Notes: generated by a model not told the origin, from the sequence alone. 64,000 nucleotides of DNA from Rhodovibrio salinarum DSM 9154 (GCF_000515255.1 NZ_KI911559.1:2491660-2555659); one strand, 5' to 3'. Positions 45,222 to 53,597 are shown, counted from the first letter of the stretch. Made by a program: numbers and translations.

Positions 45222-46747
45222 CCCACTGGCTGCTGTTCTGGCCGATTCTGGTCCCGATCCTGACGGCCTCGCTGTGCCTGCTTTTCTGGAGCCGGCCGGA
45301 TCTGCAGCGGATCGTCTCGCTGCTCGGGACCGGCGTGCTCGCGGCGGGCGTCCTGGCGCTGTTCCGGGAGGTCTGGACAACCGGCATCGTCTCCGTCCAG
45401 GCCGGCGACTGGCCAGCGCCGTTCGGCATCACCTTCGTCGCGGACACGCTGTCTGTAACGATGGCAAGCCTGGCGGCCCTGATCGGCCTCGGGGTTGCCA
45501 TCTATAGCCTGGGGGACATCGGGGCCGAGCGGGAGAACGCTGGCTTTCATCCGCTGTTCCAGGCGCTGCTGACCGGGGTCGGCGGGGCATTCATGACCGG
45601 CGACATTTTCAATATGTACGTCTGGTTCGAGGTCATGGTGATCGCCTCGTTCGGGCTGCTGACCCTGGGCGGCGAGCGCGAGCAGGTCGACGGCGGCGTG
45701 AAGTACGTGATCCTCAATCTGCTGGCGACCACGCTGATGCTGATCGCGATCGGTCTGCTGTATGGCGTCGTCGGGACGCTGAACCTGGCGGATCTGGCGC
45801 GCGTGGTGCCCAACCATCCCGACCAGGGCCTGCTGACCGCGATCGCAGCCCTGTTCCTGCTCGCTTTCGGGATGAAGGCAGCGGTATTCCCGCTCTATTT
45901 TTGGCTTCCGGCCAGCTACCACACGCCGGCCGCCGCGATCTCCGCGGTGTTCGCCGCGCTTCTGACCAAGGTCGGAGTCTACGCGCTGATCAGGGTGTTT
46001 TCGCTCGTCTTCACGGCAAGCCAGGAGTTCGCCTACACCGTTCTGCTGGTGGTAGGGATCGCGACCATGCTGGTCGGCATCCTGGGCGCGATCACGCAGG
46101 ACGATGTGCGCCGGGTGCTGTCCTTCAACCTGGTGAGCGGTATCGGCTTTATTTTGGCCGGTGTCGGCCTGGGGACCGCGCTCGGTCTGGCCGGCGCGCT
46201 CTACTACACGGTGCACCACATTATCGTGATGTCGGCCCTGTTCATGGTTGCCGGCGTGGCCCAGCGCATTGCCGGCGCACCGGGTCTGACGAACCTGGGC
46301 GGTCTGTACCAGAAGCATCCCTGGATCGCGGTGCTGTTCTTCTTCGTGGCGATGTCGCTTGCCGGCGTGCCGCCACTCTCCGGCTTCTGGCCTAAGGTGA
46401 TCCTGGTAAAGGCGTCGCTCGCGACCGACGCCTATGTCGTCGCGGCGGCAGCCCTGGTGACCGGCCTGTTGACCCTTTATTCGATGGCGAAGGTCTGGGC
46501 GCTTGCGTTCTGGAAAACGCAGCCAGAGCATACGGTCGCAGCTGCGGGGCCTGGAATCCTCGAAACGGGCGAAATGAGCCGCAGTGAGCAGCGCCTGACC
46601 CTGCTGCCAGTCGCCGCGCTCGCGCTGGCCACGCTGCTGATTGGCCTGTTCGCGCAGCCGCTTCTAACCCTATCCGAACGCGCCGCCGACGAATTGATCA
46701 ATCATCAGCCCTACGTCACCACCGTGCTGGGAGGGGAGGGCGCATGA
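45218..46747 (+). CDS. mnhD: Mrp-type antiporter subunit D
   Basis: This 509-residue NuoM/NuoN-like subunit carries FMTGDIFNMYVWFEVMVIASFGLLTLGGEREQVDGGVKYVILNLLATTLMLIAIGLLYG, the antiporter block FGMKAAVFPLYFWLPASYHTPAAAISAVFAALLTKVGVYALIRVFSL and YTVHHIIVMSALFMVAGVAQR. The conserved charged residues of the proton channel are present. Together with MnhA it is the main ion/proton translocating unit. It overlaps mnhC and mnhE by 4 bp each. Confidence 0.94.
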   Translation: MTHWLLFWPILVPILTASLCLLFWSRPDLQRIVSLLGTGVLAAGVLALFREVWTTGIVSVQAGDWPAPFGITFVADTLSVTMASLAALIGLGVAIYSLGDIGAERENAGFHPLFQALLTGVGGAFMTGDIFNMYVWFEVMVIASFGLLTLGGEREQVDGGVKYVILNLLATTLMLIAIGLLYGVVGTLNLADLARVVPNHPDQGLLTAIAALFLLAFGMKAAVFPLYFWLPASYHTPAAAISAVFAALLTKVGVYALIRVFSLVFTASQEFAYTVLLVVGIATMLVGILGAITQDDVRRVLSFNLVSGIGFILAGVGLGTALGLAGALYYTVHHIIVMSALFMVAGVAQRIAGAPGLTNLGGLYQKHPWIAVLFFFVAMSLAGVPPLSGFWPKVILVKASLATDAYVVAAAALVTGLLTLYSMAKVWALAFWKTQPEHTVAAAGPGILETGEMSRSEQRLTLLPVAALALATLLIGLFAQPLLTLSERAADELINHQPYVTTVLGGEGA

Positions 46748-47304
46748 CGGACCGAGATCCCGAACGCGGCTTTAACGGGAACGCCTCGGCGAGCGACGCC
46801 GAAACGGTGGAGGTGCCGCCCACCGCACGGCTCAACGTGTTCGTCCTCAACGTCGTGCTCGCTCTTGGCTGGTCGCTCGCCACTGGCGCCTTCTCGCTGC
46901 TCAATCTCGCGGTTGGTTACGTATTGGCATTCCTGGCGCTGTGGCTGCCCTGCCGGATGTGGGGTGAAGATACCTACTTCCGCCGGCCGTGGCGGATTCT
47001 ACGCCTGGCCGGGATCTTCCTCTGGGAACTGATCGCTTCGGCCGCCACGGTGGCGATCCTGGTGCTGCGCCCCGGGCTCAAGTTCCGCTCGGCGATCGTG
47101 GCGGTGCCTCTGGACACCAAGCACGACCTCGGCATCACCCTGTTCGCTAACCTGATCTCGTTGACGCCTGGCACGCTGTCGCTCGACGTGTCCGAAGACC
47201 GTAGCACGCTCTACGTCCACACCATGGACACTCAGGATGCCGAGGCGGAAAAACGCGATATGAAGCGAACCTTCGAGGACCCGATCCAAAAGGCGCTGCA
47301 ATGA
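46744..47304 (+). CDS. mnhE: Mrp-type antiporter subunit E
   Basis: This 186-residue subunit has a hydrophilic N-terminal extension of about 30 residues (MTDRDPERGFNGNASASDAET) before the MnhE core of two or three membrane helices (LNVFVLNVVLALGWSLATGAFSLLNLAVGYVLAFLALWL). The conserved cytoplasmic domain follows: LKFRSAIVAVPLDTKHDLGITLFANLISLTPGTLSLDVSEDRSTLYVHTMD. The extension is not usual for MnhE. It overlaps mnhD and mnhF by 4 bp and is required for complex stability in known Mrp systems. Confidence 0.93.
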   Translation: MTDRDPERGFNGNASASDAETVEVPPTARLNVFVLNVVLALGWSLATGAFSLLNLAVGYVLAFLALWLPCRMWGEDTYFRRPWRILRLAGIFLWELIASAATVAILVLRPGLKFRSAIVAVPLDTKHDLGITLFANLISLTPGTLSLDVSEDRSTLYVHTMDTQDAEAEKRDMKRTFEDPIQKALQ

Positions 47305-47636
47305 ACCCATTCAGCGAAGTTACCGGGTTTTTGGAAGCCGCGGTCGCGATCGCCGTGGTCTTGATCGGCGTCTCGCTGCTCCTGACCTTCGTTCGACTGA
47401 TCAAGGGACCGAGTCTGGCCGACCGGGTGGTCGCCCTCGATCTGCTGACTGTCCTCGCGATGGGCATCGTCGGCCTGCGCGTGATCGCCACGGGCGATGT
47501 CTTGTACCTGGAGATCGCGCTCGCCCTCGGCTTGGTCGCCTTTCTGGCGACCGTGTTCTTTGCCCGGCTGATCGAAACGCGCGGAAGCGAGCTGGATCAC
47601 GGCTACGACGCCGCCGACCGGGCGAAGGAGCGCTAG
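47301..47636 (+). CDS. mnhF: Mrp-type antiporter subunit F
   Basis: This 111-residue subunit has three membrane helices with the MnhF signature LLTFVRLIKGPSLADRVVALDLLTVLAMGIVGLRVIATGDVLYLEIALALGLVAFLATVFFARLIE. MnhF is essential for Na+ and bile-salt resistance in Bacillus Mrp. The gene begins within the mnhE stop (ATGA) and is followed 32 bases later by mnhG. Confidence 0.93.
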   Translation: MNPFSEVTGFLEAAVAIAVVLIGVSLLLTFVRLIKGPSLADRVVALDLLTVLAMGIVGLRVIATGDVLYLEIALALGLVAFLATVFFARLIETRGSELDHGYDAADRAKER

Positions 47637-47668
47637 CGAATGCGCGCTGCCAAGTGGAGGATTGGGTG

Positions 47669-48070
47669 ATGACGCCTGTCAGCGAGATCATCGCCGGGGT
47701 GATGATTCTGATCGGCTCGCTCTTCGTGTTTGTAGCCGCAATCGGGTTGGTCCGCATGCCCGACGTTTATATCCGCATGCACGCGGCGACCAAGGCCGGC
47801 ACACTCGGCTCCGGCTTGTTGCTGCTGGCGGTCGCCGTGCAGGCCGACACCCTGGACGTGGTGCTGCGCGCAGTCGCAGCCGTTTTGTTCCTGATCGCCA
47901 CCACACCGGTTGCCGCACACCTGCTGGGCCGGGCTGCCTACCTGTCGGGCGTGCCGCTGTGGAAAGGGACCGAGCTGGACGAACTTGAGGGCAAGTACGA
48001 CCGCGGCACCCGCACGCTCGCCGGCCATCTTCCCGACGACGCCCCGCACGAACCGACACGCCGAAGCTGA
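47669..48070 (+). CDS. mnhG: Mrp-type antiporter subunit G
   Basis: This 133-residue three-helix subunit has the MnhG core GVMILIGSLFVFVAAIGLVRMPDVYIRMHAATKAGTLGSGLLLLAVAV, then VLFLIATTPVAAHLLGRAAYLSGVPLWKGTELDELEG and a charged tail. The ATG at 47669 follows GGAGG with seven-base spacing; an in-frame GTG five codons earlier is the alternative. It is the last gene of mnhABCDEFG and convergent with the thiamine-precursor permease gene 31 bases away. Confidence 0.93.
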   Translation: MTPVSEIIAGVMILIGSLFVFVAAIGLVRMPDVYIRMHAATKAGTLGSGLLLLAVAVQADTLDVVLRAVAAVLFLIATTPVAAHLLGRAAYLSGVPLWKGTELDELEGKYDRGTRTLAGHLPDDAPHEPTRRS

Positions 48071-48101
48071 CGCTCGGCTTTCCGCGTTCCGCGCAGCAGC
48101 G

Positions 48102-48860
48102 TTATCGTTCCTCTGCTTGCCAGGGAACCGCACGACGAACCAGTTGGTCGACCGCGAAGTAGAGCGTCACCGCAAAGACGGCGAGCACGAACAGCGCGGC
48201 AAACATGATATCGACCTGCATGCGCGCGTTCGCCTGCAGCATCAGATAGCCCAGCCCGGCGCTTGATCCGACCCATTCCCCGACCACCGCGCCGATCGGC
48301 GCCACGGCGGTCGCCACGCGCAGCCCTGAACCGAGGGCGGGTAGGGCGGCCGGAACCCGCATGTGCCAGAGGACGCGCGCGCGTCCGCCCCCCATCGTAC
48401 GGGCGAGGTCGAGCCATCCCGGCTCGGTCCGGCGCAGACCGTCGAAAAAGGCGCTGGTCACCGGGAAGTAGATAATCAGTGTGGCCATCACCACCTTGCT
48501 CGCCATGCCGTAGCCCAGCCAGACGACCAGAATCGGTGCCAACGCAAAGACCGGAATGGCTTGGCTGACGACGAGCACCGGCAACAGCCAGCGGCGCATC
48601 GTTCGGAAGCTGGCGATCACCAGCGCACTCATTGTACCGAGCGTCAGGCCGAGGGTGAGCCCCATCAGGATTTCGGCGAACGTGACCCAGGCGTGGTTCG
48701 CCAACTGCGACCACCGCGTAAACAACACCTCGCCGACCGCGACAGGGCCGGGCAGAATGTAGGCGGGCGCCTGACTCACCCACTGCACGCCCTGCCAGAA
48801 CACGAGCAGCCCTGCGAAAATCGCCATTGGACGCACGAAACGGAGCGTGGCTTCAGACAT
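48102..48860 (-). CDS. Thiamine-precursor (HMP)-type ABC transporter permease (ThiX-like)
   Basis: This 252-residue permease is of the SsuC/TauC-like family, with about six helices. The EAA loop GWLDLARTMGGGRARVLWHMRVPAALPALGSGLRVATAVAPIGAVVGEWV is the typical BPD_transp form. TPP control of the operon makes a thiamine-pyrimidine or thiamine substrate likely. It overlaps the ATPase gene by eight bases. The usual periplasmic binding partner (ThiY) is not adjacent. Confidence 0.87.
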   Translation of the reverse strand: MSEATLRFVRPMAIFAGLLVFWQGVQWVSQAPAYILPGPVAVGEVLFTRWSQLANHAWVTFAEILMGLTLGLTLGTMSALVIASFRTMRRWLLPVLVVSQAIPVFALAPILVVWLGYGMASKVVMATLIIYFPVTSAFFDGLRRTEPGWLDLARTMGGGRARVLWHMRVPAALPALGSGLRVATAVAPIGAVVGEWVGSSAGLGYLMLQANARMQVDIMFAALFVLAVFAVTLYFAVDQLVRRAVPWQAEER

Positions 48861-49704
48861 CGGCCACCTCCTGCTGCGCGCGTTTGGCAGCGGCCAGCCG
48901 GTCCAGCAGCTGGCCCTGTCGGTCTGCAACCTGCTCTGCGGGGCGCGGCGGCACGCCAGGTGGTCCGGCCACGCTGTCGTCGAGCCGCGCCGGCCGGCCC
49001 GCCATGACACGAAGCCTGTGGCCCAGGCGCAGCGCTTCCAGCGGGTCGTGGGTCACCAGCAGTACCGTGCGATCGGCCAGCAGCTCGGCGGCCAGCGCCT
49101 GTAACTCGTAGCGGGTGATCGCATCCAGACCGGCGAACGGCTCGTCCATCAGGACGACCGGGCGGTCCTCCATCAATGTACGGGCGAGGGCGACCCGCTG
49201 GCGCATGCCCCCGGACAGCTCACTCGGGCGGGCGCCGGCAGCGTTCCCCAAGCCGACGCGGTCGAGCAACGCATCGGCCTGAGCCCGCAACGCACACGTG
49301 ACCGTCTCACCGCGCAGCCGAGGACCCAACAGAACGTTGGCACGCGCCGACAGCCAGGGCAGCAGCAGGTCCTGCTGCGCCATATAGGCGATGCGCCCCT
49401 GCAGCGGGGTGCCATGCCCGTCGCTCACGTCGCCGCCGGCAGCGTCTGCCAGCCCGGCGATCAGGCGCAACAGGCTGGTCTTGCCGACCCCGCTCGGGCC
49501 CAACAGGCAGGTGATCTCCCCAGCCGGCAGGTCCAGGTCGAGGCGGTCGAACAGCTGCACACCGGCGAAGGCGAGGTGGGCGCCGCGTACCCGCACGCCC
49601 GGCGCGGCCGGTTGTCGGGGAGCCTGAGCTTGCGTGTGAAGGTTGGAAAAGGGGCGGGCGCAGACGCCGCCCAGGGCGTCTGCGGGCCAGTCTGACTGGG
49701 TCAA
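48853..49704 (-). CDS. Thiamine-precursor (HMP)-type ABC transporter ATP-binding protein (ThiZ-like)
   Basis: This 283-residue ATPase has Walker A LLGPSGVGKTS, signature ELSGGMRQRVALARTL, Walker B VVLMDEPFAGLD and H-loop VTHDPLEALRLG, of the nitrate/taurine/HMP subfamily. Translation appears to start at TTG 49704, preceded by GGGAGAG with six-base spacing inside the 3' edge of a TPP riboswitch. About 33 residues precede the usual domain start (VRVRGAHLAF). The riboswitch ties it to thiamine metabolism. Confidence 0.88.
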   Translation of the reverse strand: MTQSDWPADALGGVCARPFSNLHTQAQAPRQPAAPGVRVRGAHLAFAGVQLFDRLDLDLPAGEITCLLGPSGVGKTSLLRLIAGLADAAGGDVSDGHGTPLQGRIAYMAQQDLLLPWLSARANVLLGPRLRGETVTCALRAQADALLDRVGLGNAAGARPSELSGGMRQRVALARTLMEDRPVVLMDEPFAGLDAITRYELQALAAELLADRTVLLVTHDPLEALRLGHRLRVMAGRPARLDDSVAGPPGVPPRPAEQVADRQGQLLDRLAAAKRAQQEVADV

Positions 49705-49708
49705 TGCA

Positions 49709-49806
49709 CACTCTCCCTACGCCGGTACGAACCGGATCAGGTTAAGGGGTCGTCCCGCCCTACGGGACCTCTCAGCCGCTCCATGGCTCGCGGCTCCCCC
49801 GGTGAA
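49709..49806 (-). promoter_or_regulatory. TPP riboswitch (THI element)
   Basis: Read on the minus strand the aptamer landmarks appear in order: CACCGGGGGAGCC, then GGCTGAGAGG, then a short P3a-like hairpin (TCCCG..CGGGA), then ACCCCTTAACCTGATCCGG and TACCGGCGTAGGGA. These are the conserved bases that bind the pyrimidine and pyrophosphate of thiamine diphosphate. The GGGAGAG Shine-Dalgarno of the downstream TTG start overlaps the 3' end of the aptamer, which implies TPP-dependent repression of translation. Confidence 0.95.
49711..49717 (-). promoter_or_regulatory. Shine-Dalgarno of the ThiZ-like gene, inside the riboswitch 3' edge
   Basis: GGGAGAG is the end of the conserved GTAGGGA block and lies six bases before the TTG start. 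This is the site the riboswitch would mask. Confidence 0.75.
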
Positions 49807-49860
49807 ATTCACGCGTCTCGTGGCGCTCGGCTTGCCGTACTGCGCATAGGCCTTACCATC

Positions 49861-51078
49861 ATGTGCGCCATGCACGATGCGCCACTTCCCCAGCCTGCCG
49901 CCCAAATGTCGAGCGGACAAGAGGCGTGCACGCCGCAATTCATCGGCAGCGAGATCTATCGCCATTCCAGCTATGGCACCAAGCATCCGCTGTCGATCCC
50001 GCGGGTATCCACCTGTATCGATCTATGCCGGGCAATGGGCTGGCTGCCGGAGAACGTCTACCACGACAGTCCGCTGGCCACGCACCAGCAGTTGGCGCGC
50101 TTCCACGACCCGGCCTACATCGCCGCGGTCCAGGCAGCCGAACGCACCCAGCACACCAGCGCAGAGGTGCGCGCCCGTCACGACCTGGGGGCGCGCGGTA
50201 ATCCGATTTTCCCAGAAATGTTCCGCCGCCCGGCAACGGCGGCGGGCGGCTCGATCCTGGCCGCGCGGATGTTACTGGACCGGCCGGGCAAGGTGCACAG
50301 CCCCGCTGGCGGAACACACCACGGCCAACGCGACCGGGCGAGTGGCTTCTGCTACTTCAATGATCCGGTGTTGGCGCTTTTGACCCTGCTCGATAGTGGG
50401 CTGAGTCGGGTGCTCTACCTCGATACCGATGCGCACCACGCCGATGGGGTTCAGGACGCCCTGCACGGAGATCCACGCGTGCTGATGATCTCGGTGCATG
50501 AGGACGGTCGCTGGCCAATGGCGACGGCCGCCGACGGGACGGTCAAAGGTTCCGCCCGCGACATTGCTGGCGGCGCGGCGCGCAACATCCCAGTGCCGCC
50601 CGACTTCAACGACGATGAGATGGCCTACGTCCTGGAAGCCGCGGTATTGCCACTAATCGACGCTTTCGAGCCGGAGGCCATCGTGATCCAAGGCGGCAGC
50701 GATGCCTGCGCCGACGATCCCTTGAGCCGGCTTGGTCTGTCCAATACCGCGCTGTGGCGGGTCGTCCGTTCAGTCATGGACCTGGCGCCACGCACCTTGA
50801 TGCTAGGCGGTGGCGGCTACAATCCCTGGTCGGTCGGGCGGACATGGGCGGGCTTCTGGGCAGTCCTGAACGGCTTTGAGATTCCAGCGCGCGTGACCCC
50901 GGAAGCCGAACGGGTGTTGCGCGGCCTTTCCTGGCGGCATAGTCGGGGACGCAACCCGCCGGAGTCGTGGTTCACCGCGCTCGCCGATCCGCCACGGCGC
51001 GGCCCGCTGCGGCCAGCCGTGCGGGAGGCCGTCGCCGCGGCCCTCGCGGCATCACCGGTCCACGATACCGCTTGTTGA
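49861..51078 (+). CDS. Histone deacetylase-family protein (AcuC-like deacetylase)
   Basis: This 405-residue arginase/deacetylase-fold enzyme has GTHHGQRDRASGFCYFND (the His-His and Phe/Cys-Tyr region), LYLDTDAHHADGVQDAL (zinc Asp and His), VIQGGSDACADDPLSRLGLS (second zinc Asp) and LMLGGGGYNPWSVGRTW (catalytic Tyr region). AcuC-type enzymes deacetylate proteins such as acetyl-CoA synthetase. The start is uncertain: ATGs at 49861, 49870 and 49906 all lack a clear Shine-Dalgarno. Its 5' region is divergent from and very close to the TPP riboswitch. A DUF192 gene follows 13 bases later. Confidence 0.88.
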   Translation: MCAMHDAPLPQPAAQMSSGQEACTPQFIGSEIYRHSSYGTKHPLSIPRVSTCIDLCRAMGWLPENVYHDSPLATHQQLARFHDPAYIAAVQAAERTQHTSAEVRARHDLGARGNPIFPEMFRRPATAAGGSILAARMLLDRPGKVHSPAGGTHHGQRDRASGFCYFNDPVLALLTLLDSGLSRVLYLDTDAHHADGVQDALHGDPRVLMISVHEDGRWPMATAADGTVKGSARDIAGGAARNIPVPPDFNDDEMAYVLEAAVLPLIDAFEPEAIVIQGGSDACADDPLSRLGLSNTALWRVVRSVMDLAPRTLMLGGGGYNPWSVGRTWAGFWAVLNGFEIPARVTPEAERVLRGLSWRHSRGRNPPESWFTALADPPRRGPLRPAVREAVAAALAASPVHDTAC

Positions 51079-51091
51079 TGAGGAGACTGCC

Positions 51092-51553
51092 GTGCTGCGC
51101 CCGCTGGTCCTGGCCATCGCCCTTCTGACCGCTTTCGTTGCCCCCGCCTCAGCGGTGGAGTTCAAGACGGATACACTCGCAATCCGCACGCCCTCGGGCG
51201 ATGTGCACGAGTTCACGGTGGAGCTTGCGCTGACCGACCAGCAGCGCACCCGCGGCCTGATGTACCGCCGCGAGATGGCCGGCGACCACGGCATGCTGTT
51301 CCTGTACGACCGGGTCGGGCTGCATGCGATGTGGATGGCCAACACCTACATCCCGCTCGACATGCTGTTCATCAAACCGAACGGGGAAGTCGTCCGCATC
51401 GCCGAACGCACGGTGCCGCAATCCAGACGCCCGATCTCCTCCGGCCAACGCGTCAAGGCGGTGTTGGAGTTACGCGGCGGCACCACCGAGCGCTTAGAGA
51501 TTCCGGTCGGCTCCACCGTGTTGCACAAAGCGTTCGGGACCGGACGGGACTAG
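51092..51553 (+). CDS. DUF192 family exported protein
   Basis: This 153-residue protein has a signal peptide (MLRPLVLAIALLTAFVAPASAVEF), then the DUF192 core: ELALTDQQRTRGLMYRREMAGDHGMLFLYDRVGLHAMWMANTYIPLDMLFIKPNGEVVRIAE and ISSGQRVKAVLELRGGT. The function is unknown; the domain is widespread as a periplasmic single-domain protein. It starts at GTG 51092 after GAGGAGA. It is convergent with the uracil-DNA glycosylase gene, 11 bases apart. Confidence 0.88.
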   Translation: MLRPLVLAIALLTAFVAPASAVEFKTDTLAIRTPSGDVHEFTVELALTDQQRTRGLMYRREMAGDHGMLFLYDRVGLHAMWMANTYIPLDMLFIKPNGEVVRIAERTVPQSRRPISSGQRVKAVLELRGGTTERLEIPVGSTVLHKAFGTGRD

Positions 51554-51564
51554 CCCGATCCGGA

Positions 51565-52212
51565 TCAGGCCAGTTCCCGCGCCAGCCGGCCAAGTACCTC
51601 TCGAAACATCTCGGGCGTCAGGCGGCCCGTGTTGGTGTTGTAGCGCGAGCAGTGGTAGCTGTCGGCCAGGATCAGGCCATCGGGCAACACGTGCCAGGCG
51701 CCGTGCGCGAAGCGGTAGTGGCTTTGGCGCAGACCGCGCGCAACCAGCAGCGTATCGTGGGCGATCTTGCCCAGCGCCAAAACAGCGCGCAATCGGCCCA
51801 TCGCGGCGATTTCGCCCTCCAGAAAGGTCGATCGGCAGGTCTTGATCTCCTGCGTCGTGGGCTTGTTTTCCGGCGGCACGCACTTCACCGCGTTGGTGAT
51901 CCGGCAATCGACCAGTTCCAGCCCATCGTTCGGGTTGGCGCCGAAGGTTCCACGGGCGAAGCCGACCTCGACCAACGTGGGGTAAAGCAGATCGCCCGCC
52001 CAATCACCAGTGAACGGTCGGCCGGTGCGGTTCGCGCCCTTCAGACCCGGGGCGAGGCCGACCACCAGGACTTGCGCATCGAGGTCGCCGAACGACGCCA
52101 CGGGCGCGTTGAGGAAGTCGGGATGACGTTGGCGGTTATACGCGCGGAACTCTGCCAAGCGCGGACAAAGCTGGCAGTCGGCCGGTGGCTCCGGCGGCTG
52201 GATATCGAACAT
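51565..52212 (-). CDS. Family 5 uracil-DNA glycosylase (UdgB-type, 4Fe-4S)
   Basis: This 215-residue enzyme has a Cys-rich start CQLCPRLAEFR (iron-sulfur ligands). The family 5 active-site motif GLAPGLKGANRTGRPFTGD follows, with VDCRITNAVKCVPPENKPTTQEI (further Cys ligands) and motif B SYHCSRYNTNTGRLT. UdgB-type enzymes remove uracil, hypoxanthine and related damaged bases from DNA. The length is standard. It is transcribed downstream of the NYN gene on the same strand, 20 bases apart, so the two may form an operon. Confidence 0.92.
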   Translation of the reverse strand: MFDIQPPEPPADCQLCPRLAEFRAYNRQRHPDFLNAPVASFGDLDAQVLVVGLAPGLKGANRTGRPFTGDWAGDLLYPTLVEVGFARGTFGANPNDGLELVDCRITNAVKCVPPENKPTTQEIKTCRSTFLEGEIAAMGRLRAVLALGKIAHDTLLVARGLRQSHYRFAHGAWHVLPDGLILADSYHCSRYNTNTGRLTPEMFREVLGRLARELA

Positions 52213-52232
52213 ATCGGCGGCAGACCTGAGGA

Positions 52233-52847
52233 TTAGCGGTTGTAGTCTTCGTCGTCGTCCGGCAGGTCGTCCATATCGCGCGGCGGCCGGTTCCGCCGCC
52301 GCTCGTCCGGCGGGGAGGTGTGAATCCGCTCGATATCCTGGCGCAGCGTCTCCAGGTCGATGAAGGTGTCAGCCGCCCGGCGCAGTTCGTCGGCGATCAT
52401 CGGCGGCGAGGTGCGTATCGTCGAGATGATCGTGGTGCGCACCGCCTTGCGCTGCACCGCCTCGATCAAGCGGCGGAAGTCGCCATCGCCAGAGAACAGC
52501 ACGACGTGATCGAGGTAGTTGGAGATCTCGAGCATGTCGATTGCAAGCTCGATATCCATATTCCCCTTGGTCTTGCGCCGCCCCGAGGAGTCCGTGAACT
52601 CCTTGGTCGGCTTGGTAACCATGGTATAGCCGTTGTAATCCAGCCAATCGACCAAGGGACGGATCGGAGAGTACTCCTGATCCTCGACCAGAGCGGTATA
52701 GTAGAATGCACGCACCAGCCGGCTTTCGTTGGCGAACAGCTCCAAAAGACGACGGTAATCGATGTCGAAGCCGAGCGCCCGGGCCGTCTGATAGAGGTTG
52801 GCGCCGTCGATAAAGAGCGCGGTCTTCTCCGAATGATAAAAGTGCAT
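52233..52847 (-). CDS. NYN domain-containing protein (LabA/DUF88-like RNase-fold)
   Basis: This 204-residue PIN-like protein has ALFIDGANLYQTARALGFDIDY (the first catalytic Asp), KGNMDIELAIDML (second acidic cluster) and HVVLFSGDGDFRRLIEAVQR (third). A disordered acidic and basic C-terminal tail (PDERRRNRPPRDMDDLPDDDEDYNR) follows. NYN proteins are predicted endoribonucleases; LabA-type members are linked to RNA processing and signal output. It lies divergent from folK. The substrate is unknown. Confidence 0.9.
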   Translation of the reverse strand: MHFYHSEKTALFIDGANLYQTARALGFDIDYRRLLELFANESRLVRAFYYTALVEDQEYSPIRPLVDWLDYNGYTMVTKPTKEFTDSSGRRKTKGNMDIELAIDMLEISNYLDHVVLFSGDGDFRRLIEAVQRKAVRTTIISTIRTSPPMIADELRRAADTFIDLETLRQDIERIHTSPPDERRRNRPPRDMDDLPDDDEDYNR

Positions 52848-53008
52848 CTAGGAATCCTTAAACAGCAAAGGGTTTTCTGAGGCGATGTCGACGCGCTAAG
52901 GCACAGACATCTACTTGGGACGCGTTAATCCACCTCCCTGTATGAGGGCGTAGCTGGATTGGCCATGCCACGCAAGACAGTTAAGGCAGACGGCTGGGTG
53001 TCATTGTC

Positions 53009-53524
53009 ATGATTTCTTATATCGCCCTCGGGGCCAACCTTGCCTCGGAGCGCTTCGGCCCGCCGAAGGCCACGCTGACGGCCGCATTGGCGCTGATGGC
53101 GGAGCGCGGGCTGCCGGTCGCCGCACGCTCCAGCTGGTACGAGAGTGCCCCGGTTCCGATGAGCGATCAGCCCTGGTTCATCAACGCCGTCGTGCGTCTG
53201 GACGCAACGCCTGACCCAGGTCCGCTCCTTGAGACCCTGCACGCTTTGGAAGCCGAGCTGGGCCGGGTGCGGTCGATCGCTAACGCTCCGCGTGCTGTCG
53301 ATCTGGACCTGATCGATGCCGGCGGTCGGGTAAGTGCGTCAGACGACTGGCCGGTTCTGCCGCATCCACGCCTACACGCGCGCGCCTTCGTCTTGATGCC
53401 GCTGAAGGAAATCGCACCCGATTGGCGTCATCCAGCAACCGGCACACACATCGACACACTTCTGGCCGCCCTGCCAGCCGATCAGAGCTGCCGCAAGATA
53501 CCGGACACCCAGGCGGAGTCTTGA
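53009..53524 (+). CDS. folK: 2-amino-4-hydroxy-6-hydroxymethyldihydropteridine diphosphokinase
   Basis: This 171-residue HPPK catalyses pyrophosphate transfer from ATP to the pterin in folate synthesis. It begins MISYIALGANLASERFGPPKATL and carries RSSWYESAPVPMSDQPWFINAVVRLD, LEAELGRVRSIANAPRAVDLDLIDAGG (the HPPK signature) and LPHPRLHARAFVLMPLKEIAPDWRHP. The length is normal. It is the first gene of the plus-strand chain followed by rpoZ; the divergent NYN gene shares its promoter region (52848-53008). Confidence 0.94.
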   Translation: MISYIALGANLASERFGPPKATLTAALALMAERGLPVAARSSWYESAPVPMSDQPWFINAVVRLDATPDPGPLLETLHALEAELGRVRSIANAPRAVDLDLIDAGGRVSASDDWPVLPHPRLHARAFVLMPLKEIAPDWRHPATGTHIDTLLAALPADQSCRKIPDTQAES

Positions 53525-53597
53525 AACCACGGGGCGCGCACCATATAACGCACGATAGACATTTCCCGAACATCCGGCTTCAGGAGACAGCGACGCC

